From contig NW_004457586.1 in the NCBI RefSeq assembly GCF_000313135.1, forward strand, positions 730,990-794,989: a stretch of DNA of 64,000 nt, in the 5' to 3' direction. A program made the position numbers and the translations under genes. Below, one piece after another: positions 13,291 to 24,886 of this stretch. This stretch comes from Acanthamoeba castellanii str. Neff (lineage: Eukaryota; Discosea; Longamoebia; Acanthamoebidae). The notes under the pieces were generated by a model, which saw only the letters and a list, made by a program, of their open reading frames with translations, ran no database searches and was not told where the DNA came from. Numbering within the stretch: position 1 is the first letter of the stretch; the number at the start of each line of letters is the position of its first letter.

Positions 13291-13402
13291 TTTACATTAT
13301 TATTCTGTACATAATTCCATAAAAGGCAATGCCATGCAAACTTCCAACTTAAAAATACAAAATCTGAAACTAGATTGGAATTATGCTACAAATTCTGCAG
13401 TG

Positions 13403-14320
13403 ATGAGGTCAATGCGAAGGGTTGCTTTTGTGCCGCTGGCCCAACGTTGCTGCTGGCAGCCTGCACGCAACTGCCAATTCATCGCAAAGCAAAATCTCGA
13501 CTTGCAATCTCGGTCTGCATTCAGCAGTGCATCGGCAGATTCGAATCTCACATCGCCAGATGAAGCTCCGAGTGCTGCCGCCCCAACAGTGGGACAGGAG
13601 GTCGAAGCGGAGCTCCCCGCATCGCTGCACGACGATCAAACCGACGAGCAGTTCGCCACCAACCACGTCGAGGAGACCATGGTGGCCCTCGCCAACGCCC
13701 CGCCCGCCTTCACCCCCACCCTCCGGCACCAGCTCCTGCGGCAGCTGCTCACATCGGACATGTGGGTCCTCCTCAAGGAGCCGCCCAGGAGGCCCGCCGG
13801 CGCCGCCGCCGATGCCGAGGAGATGGAGTACCGGCTGCTCGAGCTCGACCTGGCCCACACGACACGCACCACCGTGCCCGCCTTCACCTCCGAGGCCCGA
13901 GCCGAGGAGGCCGTCGAGACCGCTGGCTTTGGCAGCGTCGAAGGCGTCGCCGTGCCCGGCCTGCAGGTACCACCACACGTTACGCACGCGACGCACGACA
14001 CGACACGACACATCGACTAAGCTGCTTGTTGATGACAGTTGGTGCAGGACTTCAAGAAGGCGGGGGCGGTGACGGACCTAATGGTGAACCCGTTCTCGCG
14101 CTACGGCAAGCGGATCGCGTGGGAGGAGCTCGAGTGGCTCGCCGCCAACGGACGCCAGCTGCTCCAGTGGACCCCGACGCCGCGCGAGCCCACCCTGCGC
14201 GCCGTCGAGATCACCAGCAGCGACCTCCCGCCCCTGCCCGACCACGTCGAGAGCCCCGTACGCGACCCCTTCCGCGCCTTCGTGCGACCAACCACCACCC
14301 CCGCTGCCCAGTCGACGTAG
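13403..14320 (+). CDS. SseB N-terminal-domain-like protein, probably mitochondrial
   Basis: Two exons. The N-terminus MRSMRRVAFVPLAQRCC is basic with no acidic residue and fits a mitochondrial presequence (start at 13403 or at the in-frame ATG at 13412). The core looks like the bacterial SseB N-terminal domain: EETMVALANAPPAFTPTLRH, LLTSDMWVLL, LLELD, VPAFTSEARAEEAVE and FSRYGKRIAWEELEWLA (the usual 'vlNPg..g..l..ee...L' part). The molecular function of the family is poorly known. The single intron starts at 13967, and two acceptor AGs nine bases apart (ending 14038 and 14047) both keep frame, giving LQLVQDF or LQDF. A bacterial-type domain in a nuclear amoeba gene suggests transfer or organelle origin; this is inference. 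Confidence 0.7.
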
Positions 14321-14453
14321 TCATCATCACCATCAAGGTTGATGATGATGGTGTTGTTGATGTTGTCGTTTAATGGTGTTGTTGTTAGTCGTCTTCATGT
14401 ACAGAATAAGAGAGCGAAAGGCCTGATTGCTTGCTTGCTTGCTGTATGGGGGC

Positions 14454-16952
14454 TTAGGCGTAGGATGACGAGGAAGAGGAAGAAGGGAAGTGCGGGTGGG
14501 GGTCGATGGGCGGGAGGGCCTCGGTCTGGTCGATGTGGATAACGGCGTCGTACTGGAGCGACAGGGCCGAGGAGGAGTAGTGCGACAGCAGCTCGGTGTC
14601 GGGGCGGTAGATGACGCCGATGTACCGCTCGAGCAACTCGTCGCTGAGCAGCCGGGTGAGCTCCGTGTCGACCTCGTGCTTGCGCAGCGCGCCCTGCAGC
14701 ACGTGGGACCACTGGCCCAGGCGGGCCTCGCTGTCGCTGGCCTTCTTGACCTGGTTGAAGATGAGCATGAAGTCGTGCCAGCCGTTGGGCCTCGCCTCAT
14801 GCAGCACACCTTCCCAGCTGCCCACACACACACAGAGTCGATTTCAGCCGACATGACACCACAGACAAGCGACACACAAAACACTCACTCACAGCTCCGT
14901 GGATTGTACCTGTCTTTCCTGCCCGGGACCACGTTCTTCTTCTGTAGTGGCTTGCCCCAGCCGCTGGCGGCGCTCACCGTGCCGGTGTAGGTGGTGAAGC
15001 CTGGCGCGCGTGCATGCAATGAGAAAGAAGCCTGGTGGATGACCTGGTATGAAAGCGGGCCGTGTGTGCTGTACCGATGTTGAATGTGTTATTGAATCCG
15101 CACTGCTCGCGCAGCAGCTGGCCCACATTGTGCTTGCGCCTCTTTCTGCCCATGTCCGTGGCCCGTGCATCGCCCAGATGACTGTTGTGCGCCCAAATGA
15201 CCACCTGCAAGCGGGATATATAAAGTACCAAGCGTCAGTCAGCCGATCACTCCGCGCGGTCACGCACTAGTGAGACGGAGCAAGAAGAGCGGATCGGTAC
15301 GCACCTTGGCGGGTGCGCCGGTCTGCTTGGTGCGGTGGCCGATGAGGTCGTGGATGGCCTTGACCATGTGGGAGTCGCGGATGTTCCACGAGTCCGCGCG
15401 ACCGATGGCACTCGCCCGGTAGTACTCCTCAGCGTCCTTCACAATCTCCGCGTTCTGAACGAAATGAAGTTCATGGGCACGTCATCGACACAACAGTCAG
15501 TGGAGCCTCTGGCCCAACGCTATATGACATAGAATGCGGCTCCAGGCACAGTACCTGCTGGGCGTAGAAGTCTTCGTCGTGTTCCAGGAAGCCGTCCCTG
15601 CGCATGCGCTCATGGGTCTTTGCGCGGATCATCTTCAGCGTCTCCAGCACTTCCTGCAACACGTCAGCACGGTGGTGGTGGGTGTGAGGCGTCGCGGACG
15701 AGAGTCGATTCTGTGGGGTGGTTGAGTACCTTCTCGCAGGTGGGAGACATGCCGAATGCCGTGTGGCGGGCATAGGCGTGGGGATCGTCGCCGTATTGGA
15801 GGAAGCACTCGTAGTTTTCGCGCGCGTCTTCGGCCAGTTGAGGGTCAACCTAGCCACACGCGCCGAGCGGTGAGTGCCACACGACACGACACACAACACA
15901 CGTGTGGTGGACAGTGTAGCAGCACCAACCTTCTCCAGGTACTCGAGGACCTCGTTGGACGAGGCGATGAAGGAGTAGAGGTCCATGCCATAGAAGCCGG
16001 CCCGCTGCCTCACGTCGCGGTTGGCGTTGTATTCGCGCATCCACTCCACGAATTCCTGCACCTGTGGTTACGCATGCAAAGCGTGAACATTGTGTGAACA
16101 AACGGTTGAGCGATGACCATTTGCTACATTCTTTTCACAGGGAAGTGGGTCGTCATCAGTACCACTGTGTTTCTCCACATCCTAGACCGACGTGTGAACA
16201 AGAAGAAAAGCATTAGTGATGGAGCTGTTGCAATCTCAAGCGGGCGATCGGGTTCGCGAACCATTTCGGGAAGCGCTCAAAGTCGCCCAGCGCGTCTTGT
16301 GCAGTTTTGTCCTTGGTTGTGGGGTAGTGCTGCACGAACCTGCTCAGCAGCAGGACATGAACACAAGCATGAACATCGGGTGAAGCAAGAAGAGAAGAAA
16401 GGCGCCCAACAGACCTGTTGATGCGATACGCATCGGGCCAGTCGGCCTCGACGATGACGGAGCTGAACCCCTTCTCCTCGATCAAGCGGCGCGTGATGAT
16501 CGCCCGCTCGCGGTAGAAGTCCAGAGTACCGTGCGAAGCCTCCCCGATCTGTGCCCAACGACAGCTCGTAAGTCCGGTAGCGCGCGCTTCCAATCGATCG
16601 AAGTGGGTCGAGTGTACCATGACCACGGGCGCGTCGCCGATGGCCTGCAAGAGGCGGTCGTAGGTTGCCCGGCCGCCGCTGGGAGCGGCGGACAGGACGG
16701 GCAAGGCGTGCCGCCCGATGCTTTCCCACTTGCGCTGGAGTGCGGCCTTCATCAGTTGTTCAATGAGCCTGCCTTCGATCTCGATCTCTGTAGTGCAGGA
16801 ATGGCAAAGAAAGAGATCGAACGCGTCAATTTCGAGGCTCGATTGCAATAATAAGATCGAGAAGTACCTCTCGCCTCTCGCTCTCGATCACTCTGCTGTT
16901 GTTCTTGGCCTCTGGCTGTGCTTGTGTCCTGGCTACCTGCCTTTCGTTTCAT
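14454..16952 (-). CDS. Erythromycin esterase family protein
   Basis: Bacterial Ere enzymes open macrolide lactones; the role of eukaryotic relatives is unknown. Exon 1 starts at the ATG at 16952 (MKRKAGSQDTST) and joins in frame across a GTACTTC donor (ends 16868) to an exon starting at 16787 (EIEIEGRLIEQLM). Family landmarks follow: IGEASHGTLDFYRERA, ITRRLIEEKGFSSVIVEADWPDAYRIN, FVEWMREYNA, FYGMDLYSF, an ENYECF helix, SWNIRDSHMVKAI, VVIWAHNSHLGDARATDMG, then GFTTYTGTV and SWEGVLHEARP. The histidines and glutamates of the family active site (GEASHG, E in IVEADW, H in WAHNSHLGD) are present. The N-terminal ~60 residues are extra. About nine introns. The protein ends in a Ser-rich tail. Bacterial family membership suggests lateral transfer followed by intron gain. 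Confidence 0.88.
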
Positions 16953-17229
16953 TGTGCCCACTACCGGTCTTTATACCTCCCCTTTCTGCACTCGTCTTCT
17001 CGTCTCCTCCGCCTCTTCTGGCCTTCTTCTCTTGCTCTTGCTTCATCTTGCGCACTCGCCGTCCGCGTCTCATCTTCACTTCGTTGCTTCTCTGCGCGTT
17101 TCCCGCCAAAACAAAAGGGAAATTTCCAGCCGTGCTTCATGTACACCAGGCACATGTGGCCGCCTCCGGAGGCGAGATGGTCATGCGGTGGCGCGTGTTA
17201 TGTTCATGTGGCGGGTTCAACGAGTTGCT

Positions 17230-19097
17230 TTATTCTTGTTGGTCGAGGACGGTGTGCAGGTAGGCGCGCAGCTTGTCGAGGGAGGCGCTCATGTCGGCGC
17301 GGCCAAAGCCCAGCCGGAAGTGGTCAGCGTAGGACTCGTCGTAGCACGAGCCGGGCAGCAGGAGTACACCTGCACGCATCGCACACGCGAATGTGGTGAT
17401 GAGCCGACGAAGGATCATCGTTCTCTTCAAGAAGGCGAGTGGATTACCTTGCTGTACGACCAGGTCTTCGCAGAACACCTCCATGAGCGGACGTGGCTGG
17501 CCATCAGTCGCCTTGGGCTGGCTGGCCGCTACCGATTCGAGATACGCCTTGAGCTTGGGCACGAAGTGAAGCCGCGGGAAACCTGTGGCGCCGCCCGTTG
17601 GCCTCACCTGTCGCGCTCACATGTTCGGCCTGGAACACCAACGCCCAGTGCAGTGGCCTAGCGAACGGTATGTACCCAGGAGAAGACGGACGGGAACTCG
17701 GTGAAGAAGACGTCGAGGAGAGCGAGATTGCGCTGAGCGATGCCGACGGTGCGCTCCAGGACCTTCTCCTTGTTGCGTAGAGCCACCACACTGAGGTACT
17801 CGCTGGTGCCGCTGCTGCAGATCGAGGTGTAGTCCTTCAGCTGCGCCATCGCGGCCCTGGCTTCTTGCCAGCGCGTCGCCACCCAGCCTGCGACACAAAC
17901 ATACGCAAGCGAGAACCCACATGAGACCTGTGTGAACGCAGCAAACGTTTTGTGTGCTGAGCGACTGGTAGCCAGTGTACCGATGCGCAATCCGGCCATT
18001 CCGAAGGACTTGGACATTACCCCGAGCGACACAGCCTTGTCGTAGAGGTCGCACATGGGAGAGACATCATCGCTCTTCAACTCGCTGGCTGCGTGGGCAA
18101 GGACACAGGGCACACGCAGCACGACGCGCACGATGCGAACACACGTAGGTGTCAGTGTGATGTATACGACAAGACGAGACAAGACCACACCAGTGCCGGG
18201 CGGTTTGGTGGCGTGGCGTACAGGGTCGGGGGTGGCTGAGGTAGCGGTAGACTTCATCGGAGAAGATGAACACGTCGTACTGACGCGCGAGTTCGACCAG
18301 TCGGCTCTGCTTGGCTCTGTCCATGCAGTAGCCGGTGGGGTTGTGTGGGCAATTGACCACGATACCAGCCACCTGTATGCAGCCGTATCGGTGAGCGCGC
18401 GCACACACGACTGCCGATCGGTAAGCGTGTACCTTGTGCTGAGGATCAGCGCCATCTCCATTGCGCTGCTGCAAAGTGTTCTCCAGGAACTCCAGATCGA
18501 GCTCCCAGTTGCCCTCCTGTGTCGTTTGCCACTTGATCACCTCGCAACCCGCAGCCTCCGCCAGCTGACGCCCCGTCACGTCAGAACGAGTGCGCCACCC
18601 CCGACACCACCCATGCACCACTCGCTACCGCACACGCACACGCGAGCGTGTTTGCCGAGACGGACCTGGAAGAGCGACTGGTAGGCGGGGTAGTGGACCA
18701 CGACGGCCTGCCCACGTCGCAGCACAGCGGTGAAGAAGAGGAAAATGGCCTCCTCGGCACCGGCGGCCACGAACACGTCGTCTGCGCACACCTTCTCGTA
18801 CATCTCCGCCACGGCTGCTCTCAACGCGGGCAAGCCCAGCGTCTCTGCCGTCCAAATGCAAATTTGATCCAATGATTAATCAAAAGAGGCTTTGGGAGGA
18901 GGGGGGGGGTGCAAGCAGCGGCGGTGCCAGTGTAGCCGAGGCGAAGGTCAAGGAGGCAGGGCGACTTCGGGTTCGGCATCGAGTGCGAGCAGCTCCCGCA
19001 CGGAGAGGGTCTCGCTGTCGCTGCTGCACAGCAGGTGCCGCACTGCAAACTCGTACCTCGCGAACCACCGCTCCAACTTGAACGTGGCCACCTCCAT
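17230..19097 (-). CDS. PLP-dependent aminotransferase, class I/II (fold type I)
   Basis: Starts at the ATG at 19097 (MEVATFKLERWFARYEFAV). Typical landmarks are LRLGYTETLGLPALRAAVAEMY, FVAAGAEEAIFLFFTAVL, AVVVHYPAYQSLFQ, GIVVNCPHNPTGY (the NPTG loop), IFSDEVYRYL (Asp binding the pyridine N, Tyr to the phenol), VMSKSFGMAGLRIGW (Schiff-base Lys in SKSFG) and the C-terminal FRLGFGR (substrate-carboxylate Arg). It reads like the bacterial capreomycidine-synthase/aspartate-type aminotransferases of unknown specificity. Exon 1 ends at 18928 and exon 2 begins at 18844. The join that gives LGYTETLGLPAL needs a GC donor (GCACCGCC), an uncommon GC-AG intron. The 5' UTR next to the ATG is an (ATTTT)n run. 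Confidence 0.9.
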
Positions 19098-19099
19098 TG

Positions 19100-19134
19100 A
19101 TTTTATTTTATTTTATTTTATTTATTTATTTATT
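19100..19134. repeat. (ATTTT)n/(ATTT)n run upstream of aminotransferase start
   Basis: Four ATTTT units followed by four ATTT units, starting three bases outside the start codon of the minus-strand aminotransferase gene. This would be an A-rich 5' UTR or core promoter element. Confidence 0.8.
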
Positions 19135-19531
19135 ACTGGTACTCACATATTTAGGAGCCAACGAAAGAGAAAGGATGCAAACGGTAAGTGACGATGCAAG
19201 TAAGTCCTGTCTCTTATTCTTAGACCCCTGTACCGGAGTGCGGCATAGTCGGAGCCTCGAGAAGGAGCCAAGTCTCCCAACCAAGCCTCTCGTCACCACG
19301 CAGCATTGAACGAACCTCCTAGCACAGCCATTCTTTTCGCCCTGCGCAGTGGACAGCAACTGTCGCAACTAGATGGACTAACTACATAGACTCCCAAGCC
19401 TGCCAGCAAATGCTTGCGACCTTGTTCACGTTCTTTGGCACTGTGGCCAGTAATCAAACAATACAAATAAAGTTGGTTGAGGTTGGATGAAGGAGACGAC
19501 TTGGTTCTCTGGTGCGGTCCACGGAGCTTCA

Positions 19532-21771
19532 TCAGGGCAAGTCAACGGTCTCGATGGGCAGCAGCTCGACCACCCAGTCCTCGATGGTCTTGTCGGTGCC
19601 GCCACGCAGGTAGATCTCCTCCAGATCCTTGAAGCCGGCGCGGGGCGGGTGGTCCTCGTCCTCCTTCGCCGACGCGTCGTCCTCGGGGGCCGCCTTGTTC
19701 GTGTCCTTGCTTGCGGCCGCCCTCGCCGCAGCCTTCTGGATCGACACCAGGATCTCCTGCAGGAATCTGAAGCAGTTGTCCTCCTAGTGGCGTAAAATAG
19801 AGCGGTGATGAGTAACACTGCCACTTGCGCGCGTGTGTTGTGTGTGTGTGTGAATCAATGCCGCCACGCACCTCCCGCTGGTACTCGAAGGACTCAATGG
19901 AGATTCTGGCCTTGCAGTACCAGGTGCCAACTAATGCAATGAGGAAGCAGATGCGTGAGCGATGATAAGAGGGTGCGGGGGTGAGCGAAGCGTAAGAAGG
20001 GGACTTACCAGGGTTGTGGTGGACGGCATGACCCGAGTCGCCGTGGCCCACGGGGTCGATCTTGCCGCCTGAGTCCCTCCACTGGCGGTAGCCGGCCTTG
20101 ACATCCTCCGACACCTGTGCAACGCAACACGCGCGTGATGAGTTGGAGCAGAGTGTCCCCGGGGCGCATGGCGGAGGCGAGAATATACGAACCTGCGAGT
20201 GGCCCCAGACAACCGCCTGGTAGAAGCCAAGCATGGTTTCCTCGGCTAGACCATCAATATACAGGAAGGGGAACTTGCGGGCAACATGCGCCAGCAAGCC
20301 TAGGCACGCCACTGAAGCTTCCCACTCGTGCCTCCATCCATCGACCTAACGCACAGTGAGCACCGTTAGCCACTGTGCCTCGTGGCCTGCGTGTGTGCGT
20401 GGCTTGATCGCTACGTACCTGTGAATCGGAGATCAAGGTCTGCAGGGCATGGACGATTTCATGCGGGGGAGTGTAGATGGACTGGTACTCGTACTCGCGG
20501 TACACACGCACATGCTTGTTGCCCAGCGGCGCTGTTATTATTATTATTCCGGTGTAAGCCACCGCCACGTTAGAGTTAAAGCGACTCAAAACAATGCATG
20601 AACAGTTCGACAGCCCTGGGCGGTGCTGGCAGGTACCCATCGCGAAGGGGATGTGACGCGAGTCGAAGAGATTGGCGTTGGGGTAGAAGATGTGTGGCGC
20701 GCCGAACAGGGAAGCGGTGCCGTAGCCAGCCCTGTGCAGGTAACGTGCACGCAAATCATAAGTAGGTCGATAATATCATTAAGATATGTGAAGCGCGTAC
20801 TCGTCCTCAAGCGTGTCGTCAAAGCCTGAAGGAGTGATGGCCATGCCCGCGATGCTCTGTATGCCCTCGGCTGTCAGTTCCTTGGGCCAGTAGAGCTTCC
20901 TCTTCTCTTCTTCGTCCATCGCGTCTGATCGGCGAGCATTACAACCCAACCAACTGGTCAGAACTGATGATGGTGGGAGTGATGCCAAAGGAGAGTCATG
21001 GATGAGGGCAGGGGTACCGCTGGTCTTTCTCCTCTTGGCAGCCTCTTCGCTATCAGAGTTGATGATCTTGTCCGCGAGCGCGAGCTTGAGGGCGCCCACA
21101 GTGGAGTTGAGGATGTTGTTGTAGTCGAACATGCCCTTCTTCCCCAGCTGCTGCTCCAGCAGAACCACCAGCTGCGCGATATCGCCCACCGTCAGGAACA
21201 CCGAGGGCTGGTCTGTGCGGGGATCGGTCAGTTGAAGTCAGTGAGGGTCTTGAAGGCTTTGGCGCAGGGCCATGAAGACCTGAGAGGTGAGCGCACCCTT
21301 GACTGTAATGGTGAGCGCGGAGTGGTGCTCATTCTTGGCGAACGTGGGGTCGAGGTCGACGAGCGAGAGTGCCGCCTTGATGCCTGCAGGCGGTAGAGGG
21401 TGTCAGGAGAGGCCGCCCAAGAAAGAAGGCTCTTTTCACACAGAGAGAAGAGCTGGCGACGTTACCGCTTTTAGCGGCGAGCAACCAGTTGACCTCGAAG
21501 ATGTTGGCCTTCAGCAGGTTCCATTCCGCACGGTCGGCCGGACCCTTGCCCGCTGTCTCAGCGCTCAGCACGAACCTGCAGACAAAAAACCAGAAGTCAA
21601 CGAGGAAGAAGGACGTCCTTCTTGTAGCGCCAGGCGGAAAGAACCTCACCTGTCGAAGAGAGAAAGGAGGCGAGATGCCTCACGAGGGGCCAGGGCGCCG
21701 GCGTTGAGCTTCTCATGGGTGGTGGGAGGGCAGACCGAGGTTGGTTGCGTGCACGTAGAAGCCTCTGCCAT
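19532..21771 (-). CDS. Unrecognised conserved-looking protein (~480 aa)
   Basis: I do not recognise a family. Starting at the ATG at 21771 (MAEASTCTQPTSVCPPTTHE), exons can be chained through REASRLLSLFDR, FVLSAETAGKGPADRAEWN, LLKANIFEVNWLLAAKSG, KAALSLVDLDPTFAKNEH, SVFLTVGDIAQLVVLLEQQL, FDYNNILNSTVGALKLALAD, a possible nuclear signal AAKRRKTS, AGMAITPSGFDD, TASLFGAPHIFYPNANLF, YREYEYQSIYTPPHEIV, YIDGLAEETMLGFYQAVVWG, GTWYCKARISIESFEYQRE and an Ala/Lys/Asp/Glu-rich low-complexity segment, to the stop at 19532 (LPIETVDLP). The steady codon quality over many exons and the absence of stops within exons support a real gene. It looks globular in the first ~380 residues and soluble, without signal peptide or membrane segment. 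Confidence 0.65.
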
Positions 21772-21975
21772 GGTTACTGCTTGCAGTTATGGTCTTGGTT
21801 CTGTCTAGTCTGGTCTGCTTGTAGAACAACGCTCCGTTGCCTCTTGAGTTTGCCAGCCTGACGCGTGGTCTGTGCGGCGAAAACAGTTCTTGGTCGCCTT
21901 CTTCCTCTTCTTCATCTTTTCTCCGCGTAGAAAGATTTTAAAAAAACAATAAAAATAAAAATAAACTAAACCCAG

Positions 21976-22251
21976 ATGGCGCAGAAGGGGGAAAGCGAGT
22001 GGAGCAAGCTCAAGAGCGAGTTGGCCAGCGGAAGAGTGCAGCTCAAGAAGGGCGAAACGCCGATGGGTCGCGTGATGAACATGCCGCGGGGGCGGTGGGT
22101 GATTTTCGGCTCGGTTATCCTGGTGAGCATGACCATCAGCACGCTCCTGATGCCCTCCCGCGAGGAAATGCGCGAACTCGAGGAACAGCAACGAAAGGCT
22201 CGACTAGAGAGGCTTGGCCGTACCCAGCAATCCGCCAAAGACACCAACTAA
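21976..22251 (+). CDS. Small single-pass membrane protein (91 aa)
   Basis: Intronless frame with ATG at 21976. Residues 1-38 are charged and amphipathic (SEWSKLKSELASGRVQLKKG), residues about 41-61 form one membrane segment (RWVIFGSVILVSMTISTLLM), and the rest is a strongly charged helix (REEMRELEEQQRKARLERLG). Such a layout fits a small mitochondrial inner-membrane or ER protein, but no family is recognised. The stop is 74 bp from the convergent PPIL4 stop. An A-rich stretch (AAAAAACAATAAAAATAAAA) just upstream may belong to its promoter or 5' UTR. Confidence 0.6.
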   Translation: MAQKGESEWSKLKSELASGRVQLKKGETPMGRVMNMPRGRWVIFGSVILVSMTISTLLMPSREEMRELEEQQRKARLERLGRTQQSAKDTN

Positions 22252-22325
22252 AACTCAAATCTTTGCTGGCGCACATCTTTCTTTTATTTTTTATTTTATG
22301 TAGAACGCTCTCCGCTGCGGTGGGC

Positions 22326-24886
22326 TCAGTGCCTCCTGTCTTCGCGCGCTCTGTCCCTGTCTCTGTCGTCTCTTCTTCCTCTGTCGCGGTCCCTGTCCCG
22401 CTCTCCACCGTCCCTGGCGCGGTCACGATCGTCCTTCCTGTCGTCCCTCCGATCCCTCTCCCTCTCGCGTTCCCTGTCGTCTCTTCTGTCTCTGCTGCTC
22501 TTGTCGTCCCTTCGGTCCCTCTCCCTCTCGCGGTCTCGGTCGCGGTCGTCCCTCCTGTCGCGCTGGTCCCAACGGCTCCGGCCGGAGTGCCTGTCCCTGT
22601 CGCCATCGCTGCGGTCCTCTTCCTTTCTCTTCTTCCGGTCGGCGTCGGCGTCGGCGTCTCGGGTATCATCCCTCTCTGCCTGGTCGCGCTCTCTCTTCCG
22701 GTAGTTGGCCGTGAGAGGCCTGTCCTCATCGCCGCCAAAGCCGCCACCACCACCGCCTCTGCCCCTTCCGCCCACGAAGCCGCCTCGTCCGCCTCGTCCA
22801 CCACCACCGCCTCCGAATCCGCCACGTCCGCCGCCTCTTCCACCGCCGCCAGCGCCTCCGCGGAAGCCACCGCCGGCCCGCTCGGTTCGGCGTCCCTGGA
22901 ACTTCTTCTCCTGCAGCTTGTCGGCCTGCTCCTCATCCAACGTCTTACCACCGATGTGGAGGTTCTCCACGTATTTCCTAAAATAAGTTATTGCGCCGGT
23001 TGGTGAGGTTTTGATCAAGGCGCGAGTCGTGGGGGACGGGTGTCGAATCAATCGGTAGTGGTGTACCGGTAGCGGTCGCCGAAGAAGCCCGTGTCGTACA
23101 CGCCGTACTGCTGACGCAGCTTGGACACGGACTGGGAGAAATCGACGTGGACTCTGCGATCGTCAATGAGCACGTTGTCCATCTGCGCGCGCGAACAAGG
23201 GAATGAATGAGCGTTGATTAGCACTCACAAGCACATACGCAATCTGCGCGCGCGTAAGAGGTCTACCTTGAGGTACGCTTGCTCGCACTGGGCTTCGGTC
23301 TCGAACTCAATGAACGCGTAGCCAAGCGAGTCGTCGGTTTTCTGGTCACGAATCACTTCGCAACTGCGCAAGAGAAGGTACGAAGGTCAGTGGGTTCGAG
23401 GTGGGCGGGAGAGGCCAAGGGTTCTCACCTGAGAATGGTGCCGAAGCGAGAGAAGATGAGCTCCAGATCGTGCGACTCAGTTACGGGATTCAGTTTGCAC
23501 ACGAAGAGAACGTTGTCCGGCGGCTTGACGTCAGCCACGGGGAGATCGCCGATCATCTCCAGCACTTCGGCACGCGACCGAGCCTCCATTTCGGCCTGCA
23601 GCCGATCCGCCTCCTCTTTGGCCTTTTCATCTTGCTCCTAACACACACACACCACACACACACACACACACCACACCACACACACAAGCACGAACGGTAA
23701 GTTTAAGTGTGAGCGGGCGAGTGAAGGCGAAGGTGCAGCGGTCTCAAAAGGGGACGACTAGTACCAGATCGATTTCCTGCCCTTCTTCGAGCCTGTTCTT
23801 GAACTGGTCGGGCACGGGCCTCATCGGCGACTTGTCAGGATCGGGGACGGGTAGACCGGCTGGGTCGGGGAATGGGTCGTCCAGGATATGCGTATGGCGA
23901 ATGCGAATGATTTGATACGGGGCCTGTAGAAGGGTGGGAGGGAAAGACCATTGATTTCGCGTTTCTGCCTTTCATGAGCGGAGGGGAGATACAAAGTCGT
24001 GCACGTACGCCGTCCTTGTCAACAAAGGCCTCGTTGATCTTCTGAACCACGTCCATGCCCTCGGCTACGAATCCGAAGACTGTGTTGCGATCATCCAGCG
24101 ATTCCAGATTGCTGCCCACAGTGATCAGAAACTGTAGAGAGAAGAGATGGTGGTGTTGGACAAGCGTACTCACAGGACAAAGCATCGCCAGTGAATAGAG
24201 CACAAAGTGAGTGTACCTGAGATCCGTTTGTGTTGGGGAGGCCAGCATTGGCCATCGATACGGTTCCTGGTGCCTTGTGTCGGAGCGAGGGATGGAATTC
24301 GTCCTCGAAGTACCTAGCTTGGTCTCCGTAGAGCAATCTGTGAACACACAGAAGACGGTTAGTGGTGTGATGTGGCTGCACACTCGTACGGCTACACAGT
24401 AGCCCTCCAGAGAGGATCAGAACTAATCACACCACAAAGTGTGGGGCAGCCTGCTGCGGAGGCGGCACCAGGCCATCTCTTGTTGATATTTAATTCAAAA
24501 CAATCTCTGATAAATGTTGGCTTCCCAATACACAAAACAACCAATTCTTGGGTTGGTTTGCACCTGGAGGAAGCCTCAAATTTAATATAAAATGGCCCTT
24601 GCCCCTTGGCCGCATATGCCGGCGCGTCGCCATCTTCATCATTTCAACTAATTTAACTAATAAATCTTAGGAGGCAGCGTTACCCAAACATGCTTTCACC
24701 TCCACGGCCGGTGCCAGTGGGATCGCCCGTCTGCACAATGTAGTCCTTTTGCACGTTGTGAAATAGGACGCCATTGTAGTACTTGCATTTGCAGAGCTTG
24801 AGAAAATTACGGGTCGTGTTGGGACACTTATCGGTGTAGAGATCGATGATGATATCCCCCACACTAGTCTCTAGCATGACACTCAT
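22326..24886 (-). CDS. PPIL4: Peptidyl-prolyl cis-trans isomerase PPIL4-like (cyclophilin + RRM)
   Basis: A nuclear, spliceosome-associated cyclophilin. From the ATG at 24886: a cyclophilin domain ([93 protein letters not shown]), a linker with HTHILDDPF, then an RRM with RNP2 LFVCKL and RNP1 LGYAFIEF. A Gly/Arg-rich block of RGG type follows, and then a very long Arg/Asp/Glu-rich tail ([14 protein letters not shown] and similar) to the stop at 22326. The order matches PPIL4; the RGG and RD tails are larger than usual. The active-site Arg/Phe of classical cyclophilins is present as LFHN rather than FHR, as is common in this subfamily. One intron (about 24340-24685) is unusually large for the window. 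Confidence 0.93.

Noticed and set aside
22136..22951. Long Ala/Thr/Val-rich and Ser/Val/Pro-rich frames opposite and beside the PPIL4 tail
   Set aside because: They mirror the Arg-Asp and RGG repeats of the true PPIL4 frame in other frames and strands.
23641..23700. CRISPR-like or telomere-like array at the CA-rich stretch
   Set aside because: It is a plain (CA)n microsatellite inside a PPIL4 intron with no spacer structure or telomere unit.
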